Source of the DNA: Calliphora vicina
Lineage: Eukaryota; Arthropoda; Insecta; Diptera; Calliphoridae
DNA: 64,000 nt
NCBI RefSeq assembly: GCF_958450345.1
Contig: NC_088781.1
Coordinates: 124,756,431 to 124,820,430, forward strand
Direction: 5' to 3'
Shown here: positions 9,441 through 21,382 of the stretch, in pieces
Position numbering within the stretch: the stretch's first letter is position 1
How the letters are laid out: every line of letters starts with the position of its first letter
Position numbers and translations under genes: made by a program
Notes under the pieces: generated by a model
The model's input: the letters and a program-made list of their open reading frames with translations, nothing else
What the model was told of the DNA's origin: nothing
Databases searched by the model: none

Positions 9441-11830
9441 GTGTTGTTGTTGTAGCAGCATAAACAATTTTACAATATTTAATCAGGGGGTCCTGCATGA
9501 AGATCAAGTTCAAGGAATTGTGCTACTTCTACCGGGTGGTTCCATAAATCCATTGGATTTAGTGAAGTAGAGTTGGCTGGACATGAGGACCCTGACCACA
9601 TGCTGGTCATAAGTATGAGGACGGCACGGTCTATGCGGGACCAGAAGGCATTAAGCCTGCTGCTCCATCCAGATTTTAGTTTAGCCAAAACAACTCTTAT
9701 TTTACGCGTCTTCCCGGCGTATGCTATCCCATTACAACATTCATACGGTATCCTGCCACCGCGGAATTTATGGCGTCTTTAAGAATTTCTTTCAAAGCTG
9801 TCATATACGAGCTGCGATCAAATGGTTCCTGCACATACCTCTGTATGCCTTCCTGAGAGAATCCATATCAAAACGCACAGAAAACTGCTATTTTCGGATT
9901 TGACATCTTCAATTTTAATGAAATTTACTACACATATTACGGTTCCAAAAAGTTCCTGAAATCAATGACTTTTTAATCGGAAACCCATTCCAGTTAAAAA
10001 ATATCGCGATTTGAAAACTGAAAAATTACACGAATCGGGGGAGACTCCAACTGTGTGATGTTGAAGTTTGAATGACTCCTCCGGTGACATCCCAGAAGGA
10101 AGTATTGTGTCAACATGACGTTATGTTCCCTGACCGGTAGAACCTTAGTTTACTCGTGAAGATGGACCGCTGCATTTTGAGATCTTTGAATAATTCTCCA
10201 CTGAGTATCACTTAACGAAGGCGACCACACTGGAGCAGCATAGTTATCCACTGACCGGCCAATCGTCTTGTAGGTTGCTAGCATGGGTTCCTTGTCCATA
10301 CCTCAAGTGCTGTCGGCTAGTGCCTTGAGGACCTTGTTCCTATTTCGCAGTTTATGCGTGATTACAGTGGCGTGAGCCTAGGAGGTAAAAAGGCTATCAA
10401 AAGTGACACCCAGGATTTTCGAGTGGTTCACTGTCGGAATTAGTATGCCGTCGACCATGATGAATAAGTTAAGTTTTACCTCATTCGTCCAGGTGGCGAA
10501 GAGTGTTTCCGATGACATCGTTGGTGATAGCTGCAGGTTACGTTCAGTGAAGAAATTGTGAATTTCGTTCAGATAACCATTTACCATACCGCAAAGCTCA
10601 TCAACGTTTTGACATGTCGTCAATATGGTGCAGTCGTATGCATAGGTGATTACCTCCACACCCTGAGGGGGTACTGGGAGTTTAGAGAGATAGAAGTTAA
10701 ACACGAGCGGCGACAGAACCAGAGGGACTCCTAGTTTAACTCTATGGGGTTTTGAGCATTTGTCTCTAAACTCCACGGACGACTGCCTGCCACTCAGACA
10801 GTTCACTATCCATCTCTTTGTGTTGTTGGGTATTTTGAACTGCAGGATGTCCTGGAAGAGTGTGACTAGACTGACATTGTCGAAGTCCTTCGACAGGTCA
10901 AGTACCACTAGGATAGTCCGTTCACAAGACCTCTGCTGATTTAAGCCCTGTGAGATCTGAGTGGCTATGGCGGATAATACTGTTGTGGTGCTGTGCATCT
11001 TATGGAATCCATGCTGTATTTAACGGGTCAGCTGGGTGAGGAAAAAAACTTCGAATGACTCGCTACAGGTGACAGGAGAGAAATCGGTCTTTACGATGTT
11101 CCCAGACTTAAACAATGGGATCATTCGACCTACTTTCCAGACATCGGGTATTATTAAGCTCCTTACTGGCAGGTTAAAAACCGTTGACAGGTACTCGACG
11201 TGACGCTCGCCTATTTGTTTTAGCATCAGCATGGATATTCCGTCAGGTCATATTGCCTTCAAAGGTTTAGCTGTGTTGATGGCTTCTGCAACTTCAGTTG
11301 GCGTGTAAAGTTGTGGTGTGTCCGAGACTGGAAGATCATATAGTTTGCGGACAATACTTCTTTTCTTGACTCTCTCGGGGTGCTCAATAAATTGTCGGCA
11401 AAAAGCTGGCACGCACCGTTTAGGGTCGGATATGGTGGTATCTGCAAACCTAATAGCAACACTATCATCCTTTTTTGTCGGGTTGGAGAGAGACCGAACT
11501 CCAGAACTTAAGTCGCAGTTCTTCAAATTATCCAACCATTTGTTTCTCTTGTCCTCCTTAACCAACCTGCTGATATCGCGGTTCAGCTGGGTCCTCAGGG
11601 TTGATACTTTGGATGTCACCACGCTCATCTGCGAGTCCCGCTGCTTCTTCTGGGAAGTTCGATCGCACCAAACATAATATTTCAGCGGGAATGAAGCGAG
11701 CTGCTGCTACGGTGACGGTTTCGCGAAACATAATCTCTGCTTTGTGTACGCTGAAGGGAATCGGTAGACCATTGAAGATGTGGTCGGTAAATTCTCTGAT
11801 TTCTTTTGATTGATGTAAGTTCGGCGTCTA
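9441..11830 (-). mobile_element. Jockey-like non-LTR retrotransposon, inactive
   Basis: The minus-strand element runs from about 11830 (similarity fades, probable 5' truncation) to a 3' tail at 9441-9465 that reads GCTGCTACAACAACAACA on the element strand. A CAA-type tail is characteristic of this group of fly LINEs. The protein is described at 9479-11815. No target duplication was identified. A mariner scrap lies immediately beyond the 5' side. Confidence 0.85.
9479..11815 (-). pseudogene. LINE ORF2 pseudogene: endonuclease tail, reverse transcriptase, C-terminal domain
   Basis: Reading down the minus strand: HIFNGLPIPFSVHKAEIM (11800-11740, region just before the RT); a frame at 11628-11248 with LVKEDKRNKWLDNLKNCD and TPTEVAEAINTAKPLKAI; PDGISMLMLKQIG and VWKVGRMIPLFKSGN (11232-11020); the main RT block at 10998-10378 with VVLDLSKDFDNVS, NCLSGRQSSVEFRDK, KLGVPLVLSPLVFNFYLSKL and NHSKILGVTFDSLF; a broken thumb/C-terminal part (TYKTIGRSVDNYAAPVWSP near 10260); and the end SCPANSTSLNPMDLWNHPVE to a TAA at 9480. 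The catalytic box reads YAYD instead of YADD, and several frameshifts are present, so it is dead. Similar to Jockey/LOA-type elements of flies. Confidence 0.85.
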
Positions 11831-11924
11831 GAGACGATGTAATCATTGAGTCTTTCCAGACAAAAGGATTATGATCCTAGAGAAATAACTGCATGACAGG
11901 TTGTGCAGTTAATCAGACCAGGAC

Positions 11925-12205
11925 TCGCTATGGTGTTCAACAACTGGCTTTGGTGTCAATTCGTCCGGTTGTCCGAGCTTCACATACGCTTCGGGTTATA
12001 GTAATGGATCCATTTTTCATCGCAAGTAGTGATTTGGTGCCAAAATGATCATTTTTTATAGTGTTCATCACTTTGGACATGCAAAATCGTCTTTTAAGGT
12101 ATATCGGCTTCAAGTCGTATGGTAACGAATTTCCCTGTTTTTGGATGAATTGCAAACGTTTTGAAATTACTGCTTGAGTAACTCCCAATGATTTTGACTT
12201 CTCGT
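11925..12205 (-). pseudogene. Mariner transposase fragment
   Basis: Minus-strand frames give KSLGVTQAVISKRLQFIQKQ, PYDLKPIYLKRRFCMSKV and, after a shift, TCDEKWIHYYNPKR. These correspond to the second helix-turn-helix and the first catalytic Asp region of a mariner. The following region (GQPDELTPK) is frameshifted and the fragment stops there. Same lineage as the mariner at 4150-5275, opposite strand. No terminal repeats seen. Confidence 0.8.
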
Positions 12206-13236
12206 TATTCTTTATTGAAAACTATTAATATTATTTTATTTTAAATTTACTAGTACTTTGAATAAAGCAATAATTTAATAGCTTGTCTCTCATATTTAAA
12301 CACTTAAGCACCAATGACATTGTAGTTTATATTTTAAAAGCTAAAATGATTTTGATTTCTGTCTAGCTGATATAAAAACTATATCGCACACATTTTTTTT
12401 ATAAACTAACAAAATGTGAAAAACTTTGTTTTTTTGTTGCAAATTCTTTTTGCTGTTAGATCTATATTTGTTTTGTATTTAACACGTTTACTAACCATAA
12501 AAACTTTGGAAGTATTAAGTAACTTTAATGGTGAATTATTACGTGTTTGTTAAGCTTATATAAACAAAAGTCTGGGCGTAAAAAAACACACACTCGCTTT
12601 TTTTTGGCAGCTAGACAGAGTTGGGGAAGAAATTAGTAGTTCGAATGAAAGGTACTTTTTATGATATTTTGTATGACAGGGCAATATAAGATATCCTAAA
12701 AGATGATTTATCTAACAGTATAGTAGATACAAATATTATTTTGTATTTCTTATTTATACCGGAAGTCGAATTACCGAATTATCGATCGTGTGAAACTGAT
12801 CGAAATTTCGTTTATTTTGTAGATAATCGATATCTTTCCAGAAATCTGGCATATTTTGTCTTATTCTCATTTCAACTTATTCCATCACGAATGTGTTAAT
12901 TCCTTTGATTTGTTGTTAAATTTTTTTAAGATTTTGTAATTAAATTTTTTCAAAATTCCAATTTTCTTATTTTTTCTCCGCCTTGTGGCAATAAGTACCA
13001 CTACAAGTTGGCAAAATAGAGACATGTTGCTACGTGCACAAAGTTTGTTGATATCATATGAAACCCTGAAATTGTAGTTTAACTGGGAAACGTGCCCTTC
13101 AAATTGCCATTAAACACAACATACTGCTGCACTATACTTTAGAAAAAATAACTACAGCTACATCAAATGAAAGTCAACAATAAATGTGTTGACGTTGTCA
13201 AAGTATGCGTACATATTAGAGTGGCCCTCATTTTTC
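12206..13236. other. Non-coding AT-rich stretch
   Basis: No gene, repeat or element was recognised. The 64-codon open frame at 13167-13361 runs into the family A fragment that follows. Confidence 0.4.
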
Positions 13237-13560
13237 ACTTTTTGGATTCTCCGTTAACTAAACAAGAAAATGGTGAACAAAAATTCGGGTTAAAAAATAT
13301 TTTTACCGATTTTGACCCATTGTCGGTCCGACTTACTATGGCGTTGTATACGTCGTTGTAAAGGTCTTTGAAATATCTATCAATAGATATCCATATTGTC
13401 TATATTAACGACATAGTAATCCAGATATATATCAAAAATTGGTAAAAAAATCGAGGTTGTCCTGTTTTTTTACCTTATATCTCAGTCATTTGTGGGCCTA
13501 CTTTCTCCATTTTAAATAGAACTGAACCGGGTATATAGCGGATATATTGATGTATTAATT
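13237..13560 (-). repeat. Dispersed repeat, family A core fragment
   Basis: Matches 56230-56450 closely: GATTTTGACCCATTGT, GAAATATCTATCA, GATATCCATATTGTCTATAT, AGTAATCCAGATAT and AATCGAGGTTGTCC occur in the same order. Neither end of the family is present, so this is an internal fragment. Confidence 0.7.
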
Positions 13561-13644
13561 ATGTATATAAGTTATTTGAGGGCTACGGAAAGTGGATATG
13601 TATAGTTTTCTTTTTTAATTTTTCTTAACGTTCAAATTATTCTT

Positions 13645-13782
13645 AGGTCTGCACAGACCTGGTTATGAAGTTTGAACCAAAACGTCATAACCAGGAAGTC
13701 ATGAAAGGATTTGTCTCTAACACAAAAAACAATAAAGTTATACACATTTTTATATGCAAGAGGTCTGCACAGACCTGGTTAT
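13645..13782. repeat. Duplicated palindrome-containing segment
   Basis: AGGTCTGCACAGACCTGG occurs at 13645 and again at 13761. It contains the palindrome AGGTCTGCACAGACCT. The first copy is followed by CCTGGTTATG (from 13659), which pairs with CATAACCAGG at 13687-13696. Origin unknown. Confidence 0.55.
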
Positions 13783-13799
13783 ACCTCCTAGGGTTAAAA

Positions 13800-14236
13800 A
13801 AAATTAAATAGATCATGCAAAATTTAAAATAAAAATTAAACCTAAATATCTCTTGAACTAAAAGAGATAACCTACAGATACATTATATATTTTTTGTAGA
13901 CCTTATCGCGGACTATCTATATTTTATTTCAGCTCATTCGAAGCGTTTTTTTAAATATGGGATTTTGAGGGGCCACCCACTGATCTCTATTCAGCCAAAT
14001 AAATAATACAGCACAACATACATAGAAGTGTGGACTTGATCATACTATTCTAACAAAAAATCTTTGTTTTATCGTTAAAAAAAATTAGGCAAAACGAAAA
14101 TTTTCAAGGCACAAAGTGATCTTTATGTGTTATATATGCATTTGTAGGTTCACAAGAGGTGTCCAGCTTTACCGTAGCTACAACTTTGCTAAATATTGTT
14201 AGTGAAAAATTAGGAGTCCCTGGAATTTATTCTAAA
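13800..14236. other. Non-coding stretch, possible decayed dispersed repeat
   Basis: Phrases such as AGGGGCCACCCACTGAT and AGACCTTATCGCGGACTA resemble boundaries seen in families A and D, but no ends can be assigned. Confidence 0.3.
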
Positions 14237-15640
14237 ACAAGTAAGAGTGCTATATTCGGACGTGCCGAATCTTAAATACCCTCCACCTAAATATGATGGT
14301 GTAACAACTGAAATATTATAACAATTGTTAGAAAGACTAGTTTACGCAGAAGATATTTTATTTCAAATGTACAAAAAATGTTATCAAATTCAGCAATTTA
14401 TAATTGAAATACCTATTATATACGTTCGGATCAACATTTTTTCTTTTTAACCTCAAGTGAAGAAACAGAGTATAAAAAAGGGTATACAAATATAATATTA
14501 GACAAATTTCAAAATATTGGGTTATGGGACTTATATGGGATATATGACCTATCATCATTCGATTGTCATAAAATATTTTAACGTGATTTTTATGTATTTA
14601 TATGGGAGCTTTGGCAAATTATTAACAGATATTCACAAAATTCAGTAGTATAATTTTTGAATACAAATTACTGATCTCTGTACTATTTTGGTTCAATATA
14701 TGAAAGCTATGACCAATTATGGGCCTAAGTATTTGAGGGCTATGTTTGTAGAATTTCATATAAACAACGCTATTAACAAGAGTGGACCTTATATGGGAGC
14801 AATATTTAAAAAAATATTGTAGTACAATTCATGGATACAAATTACTGATCGGTATAAAATTATGGTTCAGTACAGATTATTTTGGATATTTGTGCAGGTT
14901 AATGTGTTTTCCGGAAGTGGTTCTTATATGGAGGATATGACAAATTATGGGCCTAACATCGTAAAATTTTTACATCGATTTTTGTATATATTGAACAAAT
15001 TTGTTATAAATTTCAACCTGATAATTATATTTGAAAGAAATTTATGAGGATTTTAGTGATTTTCGGGAGTGGGCCTTCTCAAAATCCAGTAGTATGATTG
15101 CTGAATACAAATTACTGATCTGTGCGTAATTTCATTTTGATATCGATTTGTTTTATATATTTTTTTAGGTTAATATCTTTTTCGGAAATGGGTCTTATAG
15201 GGCAGCTATGACCAATTATCGGCCAATCCGCGTAAAATTTGGTACAGTGATTTCTATGTATATGAGTATTATTTGTGTCGAATTTTAGCATGGTAAAGGT
15301 ATATATAAAAGATTTATGAGTACATAACTGATTTTCGGTAGTGGACCTTATATGGGTGCTATGGTCAAATATTGACCGATATTCTCAAAATCTTGTAGTA
15401 TGATTTCTAAATATAAATTACGTATCTGTGTAAAATTTTGTTTCGATTGTGATATTTTTTAGATATTTATGTAGGTTAATGTGTTTTTCGTTTTAATGAG
15501 CCGATATTCATAGAATTAGGTACAGCGATTTTGATATATATGGGGACTATTTATGACAAATTTCAACTTAATAGCGATATTTATAAGACAATTATGGTTA
15601 TTTAAGTTATTTTCGGAAGTGAAACTTATATGGGTGCTAT
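14237..15640 (-). repeat. Old, internally expanded dispersed repeat of the A/B group
   Basis: Begins with ACAAGTAAGAGTGCTATATT, a hairpin (ATTCGGACGTGCCGAAT) and ATACCCTCCACC, the 3' terminus of family A read on the minus strand. The body repeats a roughly 200-300-bp motif built on TATATGGGAGC, TGACCAATTATGGGCC, ACAAATTACTGATC and AGTGATTTTCGG. These are the phrases of family B read in reverse. The copies are diverged. No 5' end was found. Confidence 0.55.
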
Positions 15641-15724
15641 GTTGTGAATTTTTAAAGCACGAAAAAAATTTTATTTTATTATCTGCAATATATTTGCACA
15701 AATCACAAAAACTATTTTAAAATA

Positions 15725-17157
15725 ATCAAGTTTTTTTTCGGTTGTCTCACATTTTGGTTCATAACTCTGGTTCCACTGAACCGATTTCGCTGATTTTCAA
15801 TACCAAACTGCTTAGGAGAATAATAAAATTTTCAGAATCTTTGGAGGTCCATAAAAACAAATTGGTCAATAAAATCGTCAAACTGAGTTTAGGTTTTTAC
15901 TATCCTTTTCTAATAGAATCGAACTTATAAAAAAAATTTTAAAAAGTGAAAAAAAAATTTGTCTTTCAAATTTTTTTTAAATAAAAGTGCAAGAAATAGC
16001 TATTTTTTGGAAAAATGTTTAACAAAATTTATTTTGCGGACTCTTTGCTACATTATTGTCATATATAGTTAAGCGGTATCAGCAAGTCTAAATTAGCTGT
16101 TGGAAAAAAACTGATGACACCTTTTTTTTGAGGGCCCACTGATTTTCAGAATCTTTGGAGGTCCATAAAACCAAATTGGTCACCAAAATCGGTAAACTGA
16201 GTTTAGGGTTTTACTATCCTTTTCTAATAGAAGCGAACTTATAAAAAAAAATTTAAAAAGTGAAAAAAAATTGTCTTCCTAATTTTTTCAAAAATAAAAG
16301 TGCACGAATAGCTATTTTTCGGGAAAAATTTTTAACAAAAATTATTTGACGGACTCTTAGCTACATTATTGTCGTATATAGTTTAGCGGTACCACCAAGT
16401 CTGAATTAGCTGTTTGCCAAAAACTGATGACACTGATTTTCAGAATCTTTGAAAGTCCATAAAAACAAATAGGTCACCAAAATCGGCAAACTGAGTTCAG
16501 GGTTTTACTAGTCTATGGTAGTAGAATCGAACTTATAAAAAAAAATTTAAATTTTTAAAAAAAATTTGAATGAAAAAAAATGTTTAATTTTGTTTACCTA
16601 AAAATATTTAAAAATTTTAGTTTAAAGAATAATTAGGTGAAGGGTGTAAAAAATTCGTCACAGCCGAATATAGCTCTTCTATTACCATTTTGTAGTAGAA
16701 TCAAACTTATAAAAAAATTTAAAAGTGAAAAAAAAAATTAGTCTTCAAAATTTTTTTCAATAAAAGGACATGAAAAAACTAATTTTTTTTGGCAAAAAAT
16801 TTAACAAAATTTGTTTGGTAGTCTCTTATCTATATTATTGCCATATGTAGTTAAGCGGTATCACCAAGTCTGAATTAGCTGTTGGCCGAAAACTGATGAC
16901 AACTCTTTTTGAGGTCCCACTGATTTTCAGAATCTTTGTAGATACATAAAAACAAATTGGTCAATAAAATCGGCAAACTGAGTTTAGGGTTTTGCTAACC
17001 TTTTGTAGTAGAATCGAACTTATAAAAAAAAAACTTTTAAAATTTTGATAGAAAAAAAAATTTAAATTTTTAAATATTAAAAATTTTTACTTTCAAAAAT
17101 AATTAAGTGAAAGGTGTATAAATTTCGACACAGCCGAATATAGCTCTGTTACTTGTT
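15725..17157 (+). repeat. Tandemly expanded family A-type repeat, ~300-bp units
   Basis: TTTTCAGAATCTTTG.AGG.CCATAAAA with CAAATTGGTCA and AAACTGAGTT starts near 15830, 16142, 16437 and 16922. Complete spacings are about 312 and 297 bp. Two unit ends carry the family A 3' terminus: CACAGCCGAATATAGCTC at about 16657 and again at 17132. The second is followed by GTTACTTGTTTT. Apparently a dispersed element that amplified in place. Confidence 0.6.
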
Positions 17158-17159
17158 TT

Positions 17160-17290
17160 GATATAAGATTATAAAGTTACCCAAATTTACTAAAATTTTC
17201 AGCATGTTGCTATAATATGGCGGATAATAATTTTGGACCATGAAAGCATCGAAAATCCACTAACTCCAAAATAAGATCCACCCTAATTCC
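17160..17290. repeat. Dispersed repeat, family D end
   Basis: Matches the right part of 7887-8330, including GAAAGCATCGAAAATCCA and AAAATAAGATCCACCC. It follows directly on the family A terminus at 17157. Confidence 0.45.
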
Positions 17291-18930
17291 CATCTTTATG
17301 TACTTGGGAATATGTACGGGAATGTCTAATGTTGTGTTTGTGTGGTAATGTTTTTTTTTTATATAAAAAATGTTAGTTGATGTCTAGCATGCTAGACAAT
17401 AATTTACGCCATTGTGCGTGCTTCTATTAAGTTTGTATTTGCTTTTATTTCCGTTTATAGCCAGTTGATGACCAACTTAATAGTGTGCAAGCACATGAAA
17501 AACTGTGGACATTTTCCATTTAAATTTTATGATAAGTGGTCAGATATCTTTACTTTATTAATTTATATTAGATACTAAAATTGTGCAGTGCATTAAGCTA
17601 GAGAGAGACGTGAGTTTTTAAGCAGATAGTTTTGGGAAACATGAGCTTTTAGTTTAGATGTTAAATATTACAGTGTTCTCTGTTACTGGGTATTGAGTAT
17701 AAGCAATTGTATCAAAATAAATGATAGAAATATGCCAGAAAATACTTAATTTTATGTACCAACTTTAAAGTAAAGTAAAGTAAAAAAAACCTCAACCTCT
17801 TTTAACTTTTTAACCCAAAATTTCTACACTTAAACTCTTACAAGAACACTTTCTATTTTAGGCACTTTAACTAAACAACAATATTCAAATTTTTCTGGCA
17901 CCTTTTTTAACACTTGAAGTTTGTTGTTGAAGAAATAATAATGAAATGAAAAAAAAACAAAAACAGAATAATGTTTTCTTCACATATCCACTTGTAACCA
18001 TAATTCACAACCTAGAAATTACTTACACACTTTTACACAACTGGGTCTTAACAAGAACAACAAACAAAGAAATAACCAAACTTATCATACACCTCAAGTG
18101 ATGGTTTATAAATGCATAAACTCATTGCAACTACACACATCTCTAAGCCCCGGTGAACACACGAGTAAGAAAGCAAAAAACTTCTGCCTTCTTTAACAAA
18201 CAAAATGTTTTTGAAATGGTTTTTCTTGCTCTATAATGAAAGACAAAGACAAGATGTTCATATATGACAAGGGGCAGTTATGAATGAAATGCAATTTATT
18301 TTGCATGCCTAAAAATATGCAAAATTAAAAGGACATAGGGTAACTCAATTAAAATTAAGGTTTTCCGAATATTAAGATGCCAACATAATAAACAAATGAA
18401 ATTCTAAAGATTGATGATCTTGCAAATCAAAACTATGGACAAAAATCCATAAAATTTTTTAGATGTACGAATGATCTGAAAATTAGCTATTCATCTTAAT
18501 AAAACAAGTGAAAATATGTGCATTAGTTCGTCGGATTTAGTTTTAAATATCCCCTTTATTAATCCTTGTAAAATATATTACTCATTATCTCTTCAAAATA
18601 AACATTTCCATATATACACGGAATTGTTACTTCTATTTAAATATGGGCATTGTCTTGGTGAAGAACGCGACAAACTAAAGACATATTAACAACTAGCTGA
18701 ATCCTGTCTGCGTTTTCAAACACAATTTTTCAACAACATCGGTCAAGAACTCTCTGACATTTTGGGCCCAACTGGTGTTTCGTCTCATCCATCTAACTTA
18801 TTACCTATTGTTCTTAGCAAAATGTGTCTCAAATAGTTTAGACAGCTATTTCTTCAAACTTTCGAAAAAGAAATTAAAAAAAAAATATATTTTATTTCCA
18901 GAAATCAAAAAAATTTTGAAATTTTTTTTA
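17291..18930. other. Non-coding, apparently unique sequence
   Basis: No gene or recognised repeat. The base composition is more varied than in the satellite regions, with some mixed-sequence stretches (17380-17480, 18110-18250). It may be host intron or intergenic DNA. Confidence 0.35.
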
Positions 18931-19210
18931 TCTCAAAATAAAGCTTAGATATTTCCCTTGAAGATCAATTTGGTCGCTTAGTGGGATGCGAGTTAAATAT
19001 CTACAAAATAAATATTTTGTAACTCAAAACATACAATTTTTTAATTTTTTTTTTTTGCAAATCAAAAATTTTGTAGACATATTTTTCAAAATGGACACTA
19101 CTTTTATTTTTGTTTTGCTCAAAATAAAGCTGAGGTCCTATCCTTGAACACCTTTTTGGTCGCTTAGTGGGATGCGAGTGGGCTATATATCAAAATAAAT
19201 ATTTTATAAC
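18931..19210. repeat. Two-copy tandem duplication, ~187-bp spacing
   Basis: CTCAAAATAAAGCT and, further on, GGTCGCTTAGTGGGATGCGA occur at about 18931-18990 and again about 187 bp later. Each is followed by AAAATAAATATTTT and TAACTCAA. The second copy borders the Helitron fragment. Confidence 0.6.
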
Positions 19211-19262
19211 TCAAGACATACTATTTTTGTCAGCAATGATACAATTCTGTGGACATTTGGAC

Positions 19263-19775
19263 TTAAACTTTGAAAGTGGGCATGAAGCCGACATTGTTTA
19301 CGATATTACTTGCCTTGAAGGACGTCATTTGAAAGCATGACAGTATGTACTTTTGGATATTTTGAAGGAAGTGTATGGAAAACGGAGTGGCGCCGGAAAT
19401 GTTACTTTGAAGCTGATCAATAATTGGTGGCAGAATAACTTTACCGTTCGAACAGCAGATTCCCGGGGATTCCTTACGGAACTTAAAAACGCTGCAATGT
19501 AAGCAATGTTTGTTCATTGCGCCAACCAGTACATCCTTATTGTAGTGAAATGCAGCCAACTTTAAATCAATTCTTTCTCTTGCCCGAGACACCTCTCGAT
19601 GAAGATGCACTGTGATGCACTTTCTGTTACAGCAGCTCTAGACATAGATGCCCTTTCGTGATTTTCCTGATGGCGTGATTCGCATTCTCTTTCTATTTCC
19701 GCGTCTCTAGTCCCGATTTTATTGAACGAATGATCCTCCGTGTTTTGGTTGGATTTTTTTTTGTTTTGGCATCAT
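19263..19775 (-). pseudogene. Helitron replicase-helicase, N-terminal fragment
   Basis: The minus-strand frame at 19610-19263 contains RERIDLKLAAFHYNKDVLVG, MNKHCLHCSVFKFRKESPG, ICCSNGKVILPPI, LQNIQKYILSCFQMTSF and FMPTFKV. This is the order seen in the region before the Helitron_like_N (rolling-circle Rep) domain of animal Helitrons, including the two Cys pairs (CLHC, CC) of a zinc-binding motif. Upstream, one frameshift away (19630-19775), DAEIERECESRHQENHERAS and MMPKQKK-type basic sequence fit the usual N-terminal tail. The protein stops at 19263, where Rep and helicase would follow, so only the first part survives. A second Helitron scrap lies at 38098-38340. Confidence 0.8.
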
Positions 19776-19782
19776 TGCACGG

Positions 19783-20458
19783 TGGTAAATTCCGGCCAAA
19801 AATTTTTTTTAATTTTTATAAAATTTTGAGGATAAATTTTTCCTAACACTTCAGAATATACAGTATCATTATTATTTTGGCTATAAAGTAACAATATGGT
19901 TATTTATAGTGCTGTAAAGTCAAAGGTTTTTTCTTGTCATTTTAATATTAGAAAAATGTGATTTTTTTACTTTTGAATCGAAGTAGCCTGTGCTTTTTTC
20001 TTTAAAGTTTTTTTTTTGCAAATTAGCACATGTTTTTATAAGACAGTCAGCAGTTAACCATTCCACGTAGTTATTAAGGAGTGTTATTTTTATATAAAAG
20101 TGAAGTGATTAGGAACTAGTTTTAAATTTATAGACACTAACTTAAAAAAAGTTTGAAAGGCCAGAACAAATTAAAAGGGACAATTAAAGGTTAAGTGTAA
20201 ATTACATCTAATACTGTAAAGTATTAAGATTAAGTACTATAAATTTCAGCTGCAATTATCTACCATTCCAATAACCAGAACGATTTCAGTGCCTTCATAT
20301 TTTACATATTTTTTTTTTGTATGTCGAAATTCTTTCAATGGATCATTTATGTTATTTTTAATTATAAAACTAATTGAAGCCATTTACAAAAGTTACATAC
20401 TTTTTTCGATACTTTTATAACGTCAATGTTTATTTGTCCAGCCCCTGTATGGAATTTC
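19783..20458. other. Non-coding AT-rich stretch
   Basis: No gene or named repeat was recognised between the Helitron fragment and the family B copies. Confidence 0.35.
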
Positions 20459-20541
20459 TGGGTGTTAGACTAATATTTTTGGGCGTTACAAACATCTGTA
20501 CAAACGCATTATACTCTCTCCACTATGGTGGTGTAGGGTTA
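20459..20541 (-). repeat. Family B 5'-end fragment
   Basis: The reverse complement reads CCTACACCACCATAGTGG, then ATAATGCGTTTGTAC and AACGCCCAAAAATATTAG. It is the first ~83 bp of family B, with its 5' end facing the full copy at 20632. Confidence 0.75.
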
Positions 20542-20631
20542 ATTAACGAAAATGTAATCAAATGCAGTCAGTGACTAAATAAAACTAATTTTATTTGAAT
20601 AAACCGTTAATTTCTATAAATTCACCGTTAT

Positions 20632-21382
20632 TATAGCCTACACCACCATAGTGGGGAGGGTATAATGCGTTTGTGCAGATGTTTGTAACACCCAAAAATA
20701 TGAGTCTAACACCCACCTTAAAGTATACCGATCGACTTAGAAAACTTTCTGAGTCCATCAAACGATGTCCGTCTGTCCGTCCGTCCGTCCGTCTGGCTGG
20801 CTGTCCATGTAAACCTTTTGCGCACAGTACAGGTCGCAATTTTAACGACATTTGGATAAAATTTGGTACATATAATTTTTTCGGCCCAAGCACCAAGCTT
20901 ATTGAAACTGGCTAAAATCGGTCTATAATTTCACATAGCCCCCTTACAAATGTACTCCCAAAATTCTACTTTATCGGTCATAAATGTTTAATTTATACAT
21001 GTATCTACACAAAATTCGATCCAAATAAATTTTATATACACAAAATTCATGTTACCAAAATTTTGTTACGATCGGTCCATAATTTCTCATAGCTCGCATA
21101 TAGACCCGCTTCCGAAAATCACTTTAACATGCATAATCTCTTTAAAATGTTGGTATACACACAAAATTCAACATATATGACTTTCATATAGACATAAATC
21201 ACACGACCTAATTTCATGGTGATCGGTTTATAATTGGTCATAGCTCCCATATAAGGCCCTCTTCCGAAAATCACTCACGAATATAAATTATTGATCGTTT
21301 TAAAAGAAAAATGTTTTTGATCATTTACTTAGTGTAGGGTGTTATATGGTCGGGCTTGACCGACCATACTTTCTTACTTGTT
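20632..21382 (+). mobile_element. Dispersed repeat family B, near-complete copy
   Basis: 5' end CCTACACCACCATAGTGG; core GAGTCCATCAAACGATG (GAGTCGATTAAAC in other copies) followed by a (GTCY)n run at about 20767-20808; interior phrases ATTGAAACTGGCTAAAATCG and CATAGCTCCCATATA. The 3' part has GTGTAGGGTGTTATATGGTC, the hairpin TATGGTCGGGCTTGACCGACCATA (24 bases, split arms TATGGTCGG / CCGACCATA), and the terminus CTTTCTTACTTGTT. There is no protein. This layout fits a non-autonomous Helentron-type (DINE/mini-me) element. Confidence 0.75.

Noticed and set aside
11318..11813. 119- and 70-codon plus-strand open frames
   Set aside because: Antisense to the LINE ORF2 blocks at 11248-11815. No motif of their own.
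20591..20915. Overlapping open frames on both strands (101 and 80 codons)
   Set aside because: They fall in the conserved 5' half of family B and recur wherever the repeat does; the RTDGRTDG and SVRPSVRL stretches are the GTCY tract read as protein.
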